Source: Gigantopelta aegis (taxonomy: Eukaryota > Mollusca > Gastropoda > Neomphalida > Peltospiridae). From it: DNA of 64,000 nucleotides. Below the pieces are notes generated by a model, which worked only from the letters and a program-made list of their open reading frames with translations, had not been told where the DNA came from and ran no database searches. Shown here one piece after another: positions 12,201-24,900 of the stretch (within the stretch, counting starts at the first letter, position 1; every line of letters starts with the position of its first letter). Position numbers and translations under genes: made by a program. The DNA is taken from positions 45,691,228-45,755,227 of the forward strand of contig NC_054706.1 in the NCBI RefSeq assembly GCF_016097555.1, read 5' to 3'.

Positions 12201-15200
12201 AACACCACTAGAGCACATTGATTTATTAATCATTGGCTATTGGATGTCAAACATTTTGTAATTTTGACATACAGTCTTAGGAAACCTGCTACATTTTCCT
12301 ATTAGTAACAAGGGATCTTTTTTATGCACCCTCCCACAGACAGGATAACACATACCACAACCTTTGATACCAGTCGTGGTGCATTAGTTAAAACGAGAGT
12401 TAACCTTTTGACAAAATTAATTGCTCTTATCATTACTGTATGCAGGGTGCAATTTGTTTTTAAATGGAATTTGATTAGCACTTTAATAAAATGAGTAAAC
12501 ATAAATAAAACACATTCTTTTCAATAAAATTGCATATTTCTTATACATGTATCTGTATTGTGGGCTGCTTACCCCAAAATAAAACAAGTACAGAACAGTA
12601 CATGTGAAGGGTCATCACTGTCACTTGTTTACACAGCCGTATCCTCCAGAGGTCAAGGGGAGCAGTTGCCTCCCCCTCCACACACACACCCAGAGCATCT
12701 CACTTGGGTTTTTTTGGGGCTATATAGAAAATAGCATAGAAATGTCAGGGTTTAATTTTTATAGTACAACATATTTCTGAATAATATTTGTCAATGGTTA
12801 TGCTAAACAGCTTGGTCATCTAACTTGTTCAAAGTGATTTTTTAGTCTTTCCTGAGTTGATTTGTATGTCTGATCCAAAGTGCGATTGAAGCCCGAGAAA
12901 AATTCCTCATTTGGCTGATCATTCCAACGTATTCGGTGTTCATTTTTGTTATGAAAATTGACAATTCTTAAACGATATATATACGTATTTTACCGGAACA
13001 TTATTTGCCGAGGCAATTCGAAATTAAAAACGCCAAGCTGTTAATTAGTCGATAATACCGTATGTATACGCAAACATTTTCGCGGCTAAAATAATTCGCG
13101 ATCAAGCTTTCATTTTACATTTTCACGATAGTTTTTGCCAATAATAAAATAAAAACGACCAATACCAACTGAACTCCTTTCAATGACAGTTTCACGTACG
13201 ATATAATTATACTCGAGACATTCTCGCCATGCGGTCCGTGTGCCGTTAGTCTTGTCCGCGTGTATGTCTGATAATACATGATGCAGAAAACTTGAAAAAT
13301 CACAAACTAGACCAAATACTATTTATTAGTAGTATTCATAGGTTGCATTCAGGTTTACAAATATTTGTATTTTTACACAGTCCTTTACACTGTGTTTTTA
13401 TTGATCTGTTGAATTTTTATATTGATGTTGATCATCACTTTAGTTTTGCAATAACCATAGTTTGACACCCAATAGCCGATGTATTTTTCGTGCTGGGTTG
13501 TCGTTAAACATTCATTCATTCATTCATTCATGTTTACAAATAACGAAAGCCACAAGTATGTATCGAATATAAGAATAATCAGTGTAAAAACAACAAACTG
13601 AAATATCGTAATCACGAGATACCAGACGTGAGTTCAGCCAGCCGTTTGTCGCTAATGTTTGCCAGACTGTTTTTTACGCAACAAGTTAAACCGAACGACC
13701 ACTTCGACAACCGGTCAAAATAATTATCAGACATTTTGACTACTGGCTATCGCTGAACGCAGATCATGCATAGCACCGAGTGTCACTTGTAGTATAAAAC
13801 CATGTGGCAGGTAATTTGATGATAAAAATAAAGTGCATGCGATGCGCTATGTGTTTTGTATCTATATTCTATAGGCATTATTCAAAGCTAAATCAATCAT
13901 TTCGATTCCATCCAGAACTTATTTTACAATTTTTACGTGACACTGACTTTTATTGTAAATTTTAATTTTATCTATCTGTGATATTTGTATTTTTGCACAG
14001 TTCTTTACACTGTGTTTTCATTTAACTGTTGAATTTTTATATTGTTGTTGATCATAAAATAATTGTTTTTGCATTTACCATAGTTTGACACCCAATAGCC
14101 GATGTATTTTTCGTGCTGGGGTGTCGTTAAACATTTATTCATTCATTCAAAGCTAAATCAGAAATAAGTTAACGCGTAATTAAATTCGCGGAGCTATCAG
14201 CATGTTCGCAATTTTCGCGGTATATTTAATTCGTGAACATAATATATTTGCGTGCACGGTAGGCTACAAGTTCAGTGTACAAGGTCATAGCTGCTTGCAA
14301 ATTAGGTTACCACGATGACGTAGCAACTAGTACGTTACGTCACTGTTCTTGTTAAAACGTCAAACATCCTCCGCGTATTCCGACAGTATTTTCTATTTGA
14401 AATACTAACACACGCGAGAAGGTTGTACACTGAGATAAATTTTAAAAATGTTTATCATTGGCCAATCAGTTACCTTGGCTGCGATCATGGAAAATTGACA
14501 CCCCTAAGTGCGTTCTTCTCCCGCGATCTCAGTTCAAAGATCAATTTGGTTACAAAAAACATGCATCGCAAACTGCTAGTCATTGTTACAATATTGCATC
14601 GCAATCGTAAGATTTTGCATCGCTTTTTGCGATGCGAATCCGGTTATTTTGCAGCCTGGTATGAGTTTCTTAACCCTAACCCTAAACTTAACCCATTTTC
14701 TTTCTGGGGGAAGTCCCACATAGCCCCTGTTGACTGGAAGCATTCAATTCTATAGTGCCATACCCAAAACTATCTTTCTGGCAGAAACACTGCCAATTGG
14801 CCCACAGACGGGAATCGATCCCAAACTGACTGTGCATCAGGCAGATGCTTTGCCACTGGGTTGTATCCCAACCCCTGCATGTACTAGACTTGGGAATTGG
14901 TTGAGAATTCATCACTGATCATCGGTTGTAACTTGTAATCAGTTTACACATGTATGTTAAGTATTAGCCTCAGGTGTCAGTCCACCTGTACTAGCTGTAG
15001 CATATTTGTCAAAGTCTGATTCTATCCCTGGTTCTCCAGGTCTCATCTATGTACATAGTCCTTCGCATTTGAGATGCCGAATCATGTTTATATGCCAAAC
15101 GCACCATAATTCCATCGCAGAAGCATTTTTTATTGTCCACCTAAAGATATGGTAACAGCGCACATTCTGTTTGAAAAGAGGCTGCTTAAACCTCAGCAGG

Positions 15201-18200
15201 CGCAACAGTGTTTAAAATATTATAATACTGATTTAGTGATTGTTCATTGTGTGCTATTCAGAACTTCTTTTTGTTAATATGTGCAAGTTTTACTCAAGAA
15301 GGAACATAAATCACTTGCCTAGAGCTTACGAGATGAGTCATTTATCTCTTGTCTGATATTTTCAAAAGTTTGTTTTGTTTAATGACACCACTAGAGCACA
15401 TTGATTTATTAAAGGGACACACCCTAGTTACGGCTATTTGTTAACCATTACGGCGTTGTTTTTCGCTATTAAACCCCATTTTTCACAAATAAAATTGCAC
15501 TTTACTTACATTTTATTATTTAGAATACACATTTCCATTCACCTGAAGTGCTTTTTGGTAATCCTGATGTTTGTAAAACCACGAAATGCATTTTTTGCAT
15601 TTTTTCACAAGACGTGCTGTCGAGAAAAAACCGTTAAGCAAGCGAGGTCCAATCTATTTTTAGAGGGAATCTTCCTGTGTAAACATCACAGATGTTGGTA
15701 TACCATGTGACCGTTATCATTTTGGTTCGGTTTGTTTTCTCGTGCACAGTTCGCGTAATCAACATCCGATTTGTTGTTGTTCATTTGTGACATTTTTCTT
15801 TACAGTTCGTAAACATTTTCAGTAACAATAAAGTTCAGACAAGTAAGTGTCTCCATACAAAACGTTACAAACCCTTAAAACCAATAATTTTGCTAAGTCT
15901 TACGATATCTGGAGAGGGGATACAACCAGGACAGAACAGTTGGAACATGTCCAGGAGAGGTGAAAAGAACGCACCCAAGTCTGTACGCACTCTGTGAAAT
16001 TTGTCGTGATGTAGGCACTGTTGTGGTTCGAGCGACATCTACCGTTGACATCAGAATACTAACTTTCAAAATTATTTCAAGCAATTGGGACATGGGGATT
16101 CCCATGGTATTTATCAATATAAAACCTACTTTTTCACTCCATTTGAAAAAACGTGATCTAAGTGTGTTACAGATTTGTAGATTAACCAAATTATAATTTA
16201 TTTTCGCTGGATGGAACTAGGGTGTGCAGCTTTAATCATCGGCTATTGCATGTGATTGTTAAACATTTGGTAATTTTTGACATATAGTCTTTGAGAGGAA
16301 ACCCTCTACTTTTTTTCCATTTGTATAGCACATACCACGGCCTTTGGTATATCAGTCGTGGTGCACTGGCTGAATCGAGAAATGGACCCACTGATGGGGA
16401 TCGATTCCACTCCGAGTGTGCACTTTACCACTGGACTACAGACAGGATAGCACATACCATGACCTTTGGTATACTAGTCGTGGTGCACTGGCTGGAATGA
16501 GAAATAACCCAATGGGCCCACTGATGGGGTTCGATCCCACTCCGAGCATGCACCAAGCTAGCGCTTTACCATTGAGCTACATCCCACTATATTTTAAAAT
16601 GTGAAGGACTATATATACACACATACATATAGATCTAGTATACTAGTATAACATAATCCACCACTACCATGATTACATGTACATGAAGTCAGCTTCCGAT
16701 GAGTTCTGATGATCACAGGGCATGGAACCACTACCATGATTACATGTACATGAAGTCAGCTTCCGATGAGTTCTGATGATCACAGGGCATGGAATCAAAC
16801 AAGTGTTTCCCACAATATTTAAAATCCTGAGTCTTGTGGCATAGTAACATGGTTAGTCTGACAGTTCCAGTTTACAAGCATATTGAATTTACTTTCTTGT
16901 ACTCATTTGGTTTATATTTCAGATCACTTGCTGTAGGAACAAAGACTGGATACAAGTTATTTTCACTCAGCTCTGTTGAAAAACTTGAAACAATTTATGA
17001 CCATGGTGAGTTATACATGCATACAGTGATCATAATAGTTAATACATGTGTATTATTACTTTGGTAATAGAATTGAAGACTGGTGATGTCATTGTATATT
17101 TTGAAGACTGCTTAAATCTCTGATGTAGAGTTACAATTTCAGTTGGATTTGATAAGCACTTTATGTATAATATGTTATGACTTTTACAGGTATGCATGTT
17201 CTAATTTCATGCACATGTACTTTTTGTGAAAATGTATCTACATATCAATCAAGATTTTGTTTCTTTTTAAAATTGCATTAATTTTTGTACACGTATCTAC
17301 ATGTATACATTTCAATTTTTATCAATGAATGTACTATTGTGACTCTTGGAATCTTTGGGTTTTTAAAAAATGCAGTAATTTGTTATTATATTGTTGGGAA
17401 AGATTGACATTTATGTGTTACTTATTTCAGAAAGTGACGACATCTGCATTGTTGAAAGGCTATTTTCGAGTAGTCTTGTGGCTATCGTTAGCCTATCATC
17501 TCCCCGAAAGCTGAAAGTATGTCACTTCAAAAAGGGCACAGAAATCTGTAACTATAGCTATTCCAACTCGATATTAGCAGTGAAATTAAATCGACAGGTT
17601 GGTTCAATTTATCTTTTATCTTTATAACTTATTTATTATTATGTTGCCCCTCCCCCCAAAAAGAGAAATTGACAAAACTTGTGGAAAAGCTGATGGTTGG
17701 TTAATTTTGAAAACTTAAAGTAAAGTAAATGTTTTACAGACTATGGGCAAAATTTAAGAATAAAGAAAGATGTGGGGGCGGGACGTAGTAGCCCAGTGGT
17801 AAAGCACTCGCTTGATAGGCTGTCAGTCTAGGATTGATCCCCATCAGCGGGTCCATTGGGCTATTTTTCGTCCCAGCCAATGCACCACGACTGGTATATC
17901 AAAGGCCATGGTATGTGTTATCCTGTCTGTGGGATGGTGCATATGAAAGATCCTTTGCTACCAATGGAAAAATGTAATGGGTTTCCTCTCTAAGAATATA
18001 TGTAAAAATTATCAAATGTTTGACATCCAATAGCCAATGATTATTAATCAATGTGCTCTAGTGGTGTCGTTAAATAAAACAAACTAAAGAAAGATGTGGG
18101 CACCCCTTACACAGTGGACAAGTCTTACTCCTTCACTGGCTGTTAGGTTGTGTGTGAGTGCAATACTTTGAAAGGTCAGGTCAAAAAAGAAAATGATTAT

Positions 18201-18900
18201 CAGATTAGTTTTCTTCACTTTAAACACTTTGCAGTGTTAATTTCATGTATACATAATTTTATAAACTGTGATATTTAAATTTAATTATTTTCTGCTGTGT
18301 TTTTTCAGAGACTAGTCGTGTGCCTGGAAGAGAGTCTATATATTCACAATATCCGTGACATGAAAGTGCTGCACACTATACGAGACACGCCGCCGAACCC
18401 AACTGGTCTGTGCGCTCTTGCTGTCAGCAATGACAACTGTTTCCTAGCATACCCAGGCAGTAACCAAATAGGAGAAGTGCAAATATTTGACACTATAAAC
18501 CTGGTAGGTGCATTTAATAACTGCTGTACATTAAACTGATTGTATTCATTTGTTGGATAATATTCAGTGTGTAACTCCCAGTATTACTTGTAGAGTGAAA
18601 ACAAAAAACCAAAGGTATTAAACTGAATTTAAAAAAATTCTGTCTTGGACGGAGGAGCCGGCAAAAGTCAATACCTGTGCCCATGACAGGCGTGTGCTAC
18701 AACAGCTTGTTCTGAATGTGCATGTTAAAATCTATGCCCTGACCTGTTTTAAACTAAACACTGATTATTGAGTGTTCTAATTCTCCTAATAACCCAGACC
18801 TCGATGAGAATAAAATTGAGGGGTGTGATTAATTGCTCCCCGTACGTGGTTTATGGGGATCCATTTAAGATATTACAATATTGAGCACTGATGTACAATC

Positions 18901-18932
<32 letters not shown>

Positions 18933-21900
18933 CACATGATAAGGTGAGCTAAAAATTACTCTCTTTGAACTAGTAGTCTCAGGGGAGTGATGGGGAGCAA
19001 AAATGACAGCTCCCCTTAAACGGTAAGGTCTGCAGTAATTAATGAGTTTGTTTTATGCTGAAGTGTTGTTAAATATCTGTTTTAATTCCAAAATAAATTA
19101 TAAATACATATTACAATGTTCATTTATTTGGTTTTGTTTACATTGTTTGTTTTGATTGACTAACCTTTAATAATTAAATTTCCGGTACATTCATTACAAT
19201 ATAACGTCATCCCATTGGTCTAGCCGTAGCAACAGGAGTTGGTTCAATTCCTGATGAATGTAATAATTACGTCGTTACCCAATGACATCATTTTATGTTG
19301 GTGATTTGTCTTAATGAGTGTTATTGTTTTAGCCAACAAAATAATTCAAAATAAAATGTGAACTTTTAATGTTGTTATTACTAAGTATGTTTCAAATTTA
19401 ATTATAAGTATTGTCTGTTATTTCTTTTACGTTGATCTGGGTATAAACAAAAACAGTCATCCGCAAACTTATGTGAGAATGGCTTCGCCGATTCACACAG
19501 TTTGCAGATGATTTTATTTGTTCATATCCCAATGAACGTAAAAGAAATAACAGACAATCCTTAATTAATTGTTGCACCTTATACAAAATACCTAGCCCAA
19601 ACAACTTAAAAGTAAAAATGACAATTCATCATATAATGTGCTTAACAAAAATGTATTTCGTATAATTTGTGATATAAAATAGTGTACACATTTGTGTAAT
19701 ATAATATTGACAAAAATGAATGGTGAAGAACAACCTTTTACATTTGCAGGTTTTTGTTTTTGAAAAACCCAGGAGTGTAAATAATCACTTCTTAAAATGT
19801 TGAGAAGGGAGATAGAACTGAAAATGATCAGAATTAAAGTGGAATTGTAACAAGTGCATCTGTAGCTTTTTCAATGAAATATTGGTTGAAATGTTTACTA
19901 TTGGTTGTTTGTTTGTTGCAGCGAGCAGTGACCATGATCCCGGCTCATGATAACCCATTAGCTGCTATAAGTTTCAGTGGTCAGGGTACTAAGCTTGCAA
20001 CAGCATCAGAGAAGGTAAGAAAACCAAAAATGTTTTTTGTAAATAATTTCAGTTTGATTTGACATAAGAAGAAAAATAAAGGTGTTTTGGAAATAACAAC
20101 AAAAATATTTGTGTGTGCAATTTAGAAAACATTCGTTTCAGAAATAAATAACATGTAGTAAATTCCATAGTAGGGGAAAAGGTGATCCCTGTGAGGATTA
20201 TAGCAGGGCTCACCCTGTACATTGCCAAATTAGCCAATTGCTAATTTTTATACAAAATGGCTACAAAATTTAGTTTTTGGCTAATAAAATATTCCTCAAA
20301 TTAACCACATTTTTAATAAATTTCAAGAAAATGCTCTACATTTCTCAATATTGGCTAAACCAGAATTTGTTCCAGTGTGAGCCCTGTTATAGATACTGGC
20401 CGTAGTGGCATACTGGTTAAGCCATAAACTTTAAGGCTAGTAGCTAGTGGGTTCACATCTCGGCAATTGTAGCTCCCACCTAGAGCAAATTTTTCAGACC
20501 TCGATGTGAACAAAATTAGTGGAGTGATTAATTGCTCCCCAGACATAGTTTATGGCAATATTACCAAACTGATACCATATTAATTCCCCAACGTAAAGGA
20601 AGCTAAAAATTACTCCCCTTGAACTAGTTTTAGGGGAGTGACGAGAAATTAGAGTGATAACTCCCCTTAAACAGTGAGGTGACATAAAGCCACTACATCG
20701 ACTTCTCTCTAACTAACAACTAACCCACTGTCCTGAACAGACAGCCCAGTTAGCTGAGGTGTGTGTGTCCAGGACATACTTGAACCGTAATTGGATGTAA
20801 ACATGAAAATAATATGAAATGAAAAGTGCAAACACTTTCCTACTTTCAAACACAATCATGACCAATTAATATAATCTTTGTCAATATATACACAACACTA
20901 CCGAGAGTTCAGTGCTCTACCACTGAGCTAGGGGTGGGATGTAGCCCATTGGTAAAGCACTCGCTTGATGTGCAGTCGGTTTGGGATCGAACCCTGTCGG
21001 GGGCCCATTGTGCTATTTCTTGTTCTAGCCAGTGTGCCACGACTGATATATCAGCGGCCGTGGTATGTGCTATCCTGTCTGTGGGATAGTGCATATAAAA
21101 GATCCTTTGCTGCATTAGAAAAAATGTAGCGAGTTTCCTCTGATGACTACTTTTGAGAATTACAAAATGTTTGACATCCAATAGCCGATGATTAATTAAT
21201 CAATGTGCTCCAGTATTGTCCGTAAACAAAACAAACTTCATTAGCTGCTAGTTTACATAAACGTCTAGTGGTTAATTATTTGTTTTTAACCATTGATACC
21301 AGTATTGTTGGCCATTTCACTTTAAGAATAATAATAATAATAAATTATGTATTATTTTATTTATATTTAAAGGCGATGCCTCACGATACGAGTGCCTCAT
21401 ACAATAACAACCAATTTTGACAAGACAGCATTGCAATTTCATCTGTTGCTATGCAATTGGCTGTTCTTGAAAATGGCACTTCAGGGCTTCTAGAATTTTA
21501 TAAAAATCTACTAGCCATGGGATCAGTGATTTTAAAATTGTACTAGCCATGATTAAAAATTCACTAGCCCTACTTTAAATAAATACAATTTTACTAATAC
21601 AATGTAGTAATAATCAGATATGTTACCTACAGAGGAAAATTGAGCTTAAAAATTCTTAGATTGGGGTGGGAAAAGGTGGCAGGATATTCAAATTTACAAA
21701 ATAAGTAAATGCAGCATTTGACAAGGGTTTTTTCCACTAGCCGTTGGGCTATTTATAGTTATTATTTACTAGCCCAACACTGAATATCACTAGCCATGGG
21801 AGTGGGACTACCATAATCTAGAAGTCCTGCACTTGTATCGTCTTAAGTAACAGTTGAAGGTAATTTTGCGGGCTGTTTTCACTCATAATCATCTATTTTT

Positions 21901-24900
21901 TGTTGCAGGGAACAGTTATACGTGTGTTTTCGATACCTGACGGACAGAAATTGTTTGAGTTCCGAAGAGGTGTTAAAAGGTTTGACGTTTGGTTCACTCA
22001 GGTGGTTGTGTACTTTCTTATTTTTAATCCTGACAATGTAGTACAAAAAATTTAATTTGTATTCTCATAGTAAGTAATTCTGACCATCAAATAATCATCT
22101 CCTATGGCACATTGGTGGCATTCGTCTTTTGATTCTACTTTTTTTGAGTTCAATAGATTATATGACTGCTTCAACTCTGAATGTCTTTCGAACATTTTTA
22201 AGCACATTTTGATAATTTACTTAACAAATTAATTTTATCATAAATATTCTCATTTCTTTTGTTATTAAAGGGACAGACGCTAGTTTTTAAACACTAAGGC
22301 ATATTTTTCACTATTAGAGCCGTTTATGATCACTGAAATCAAACTTTACTTACATTTTCTTGTTTAGATTATTCATTTCCATACAACTGAAGGTTTTCTG
22401 GTCATCCTGGTGTTTCTAATACCACAAAATGCATTTTTTATATTAAATTTTTGAAAAATGCATGTGTGTCTGAGAAGTAACAGTTATGGAGTTGAGTTTT
22501 AGTCTATTTTTAACGATATTTCACCGTTTCAGCTTCATAAACTCTGTTTCACTCTCTTGTAACGTTATCTAAATGTGTTACAGGTTTGTAACTTAACCAC
22601 ACTTAGTGTTCATTTTTATGGGTTAAAACTAGGGTCAGTTCCTTTAAAAATATTTAGAAATATTGAGAATTCATGTTTGTATTACTGTTTAATGTTGTGT
22701 TCCAGATGTGTGACGATTTACTCGCTGGGATTCAGTACTGATTGTTTGTTTCTGTGTGCATCCAGCAATACCGAGACTGTTCACATCTTCAAGCTGGAAA
22801 CCATCAAGGATAAGTAAGTAGGACATGTCTACTTGCATCCTGCAGGCACAAACAGCTTTCTCCTTTCTAGAAATCAAATTAAAAAATTTAATATTCTCCC
22901 ACAATATCTGATAGAGTACAAACAGATCTGTGTTGAACAGCTTTCTGTATCCTAGAAATATCTGATATAGTACAAACAGATCTGTGTTAAACAGCTTTCT
23001 GTATCCTAGAAATATATCACATTAATATTCTCCTATGATATCTGATATAGTACAAACAGATCTGTGTTGAACAGATTTCTGTATCCTAGAAATCACATTA
23101 ATATTCTCCCACAATATCTGGTATAGTACAAACAGATCTGTGTTAAACTGCTTTCTGTTTCCTAGAAATTACATTAATATTCTCCTACAATATCTGATAT
23201 AGTACAAACAGATCTGTGTTAAACAGTTTTCTGTATCCTAGAAATCACATTAATATTCTCCCACAGTATCTGATATAGTACAAACAGATCTATGTTGAAC
23301 AGATTTCTGTATCCTAGAAATCACATTAATATTCTCCTACAATATCTGATCTAGTACAAACAGATCTGTGTTCAACAGTTTTCTGTATCCTAGAAATCAC
23401 AAAACCCCCGAAAGATACAGGAAGCCGAGTTGTCTTCTGTTTCCTATTATACAAGTCTTTCAGGTGAGTATTGTGTGCAAAACGGTGGGAAATATGAATT
23501 GGGGAATGCACTGTATACAGTGTACAGTATGTCGAGTGGCGCGACGTCGGGCGAGATATCTCGCCTGCAGTAGCCAGAAGGTTAAACAGCTTTCTGTGTC
23601 TTAGAGATCTCGTTATTATTCTTGTAAATCATCTGACAGAACAAATATAACTGTATTGAGCAGCCTGCTGTCTTAAGAGGCCACAATTTATTATCTGCAG
23701 GCGACTGCTTGACAAAGGTTTAACGAGAGCTGGAGGTCATTGTACCTGAAGCTCGGCCATCATCTGGTAATGTGAAAGAAAGAAAGAAATGTTTTTATTT
23801 AAGGACGCATTCAACACATTTTGTTTACGGTTATATGGTTACGGACCACACAGATATTGAGAGAGGAAACTCGCTGTCACCACTTCATGGTGTACTCTTT
23901 TCGATTAGCAGCAAGGGATCTTTTATATACACCATTCCACAGACAGGATAACACATACCACAGCCTTTGATATACCAGTCGTGGTGCTGGTAATGTGAGA
24001 TCTGAAAATACTTCAAGAAAATGGATATAATTTTTATGCTTGAACTGTAATTTTCGTCCCATAAGCCGCTACTGTTTTTTTCTGTGAATTGCAAGGTGCG
24101 GTTTATTTATTAATTTTATGCTAACTGCCATTGCTAACAACATAGCATATCAAACGACTGAAGTGTTACGGTGGAGTGGCTATTTGTTGTCTAGTCAGGC
24201 CAGAGACAACCAATTCCTGGTGTATTGTTACACTGTCAAAAGTAGACTCGACTGGCAAAGTTCCTTGGTTTGATTTCTCTAACATTTATTGTTAGTAATA
24301 TATTAGATGTTTTTGTCTGATGTTTTAAAACATTCCCTATCTCATTACAGGTAGCTTACTAATTTATACAGAGCATAATGTCATGCATAAACATTTGTGT
24401 AGAAACTTATTTTATTGTTTAAACAGTTATTGGAGGACCCTGTGTGAATATTTCTTTGATGTAGTGTAGGTGAATTATTATTGCATATAGCTTTCGATTA
24501 ACAAATTTTCATTTAGTTATCATTAAAATCCAAACATGAGACACTGTAATTAGTTAAATTTATTTATTTTTCTGTACAACACCTTTAAACCGTAACATCA
24601 TAATTCATGTTTGAATTTGTTTCTCCACTATTTTATATATTGTACTGTATACATATATTTCAGCGAAAGGTTGATTACAGCTGTGACAAATAAAGTGATT
24701 CATTTATTTATTGATTGTTATTAGGGAATAATGGTATTTAGACTTTAATTTTTCAAAAAACTAAGAGTATGAAAAATTGCACTCCATAAAATGTCAAAGA
24801 ATGGGCCTTAAACAAGGGGTGCAGTGCATAGCTCCTCAGATAAAAACGATGAGGGTTCGTTGGTGATTGTGCCCCTCTAAAACAAAATTCCGGGTAATCA

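Noticed and set aside
14660-14700. Telomere-like CCCTAACCCTAAA
   Set aside because: Only two units, and inverted GTTAGGGTTA occurs at the matching place of the 11.8 kb MITE, so it belongs to that element.
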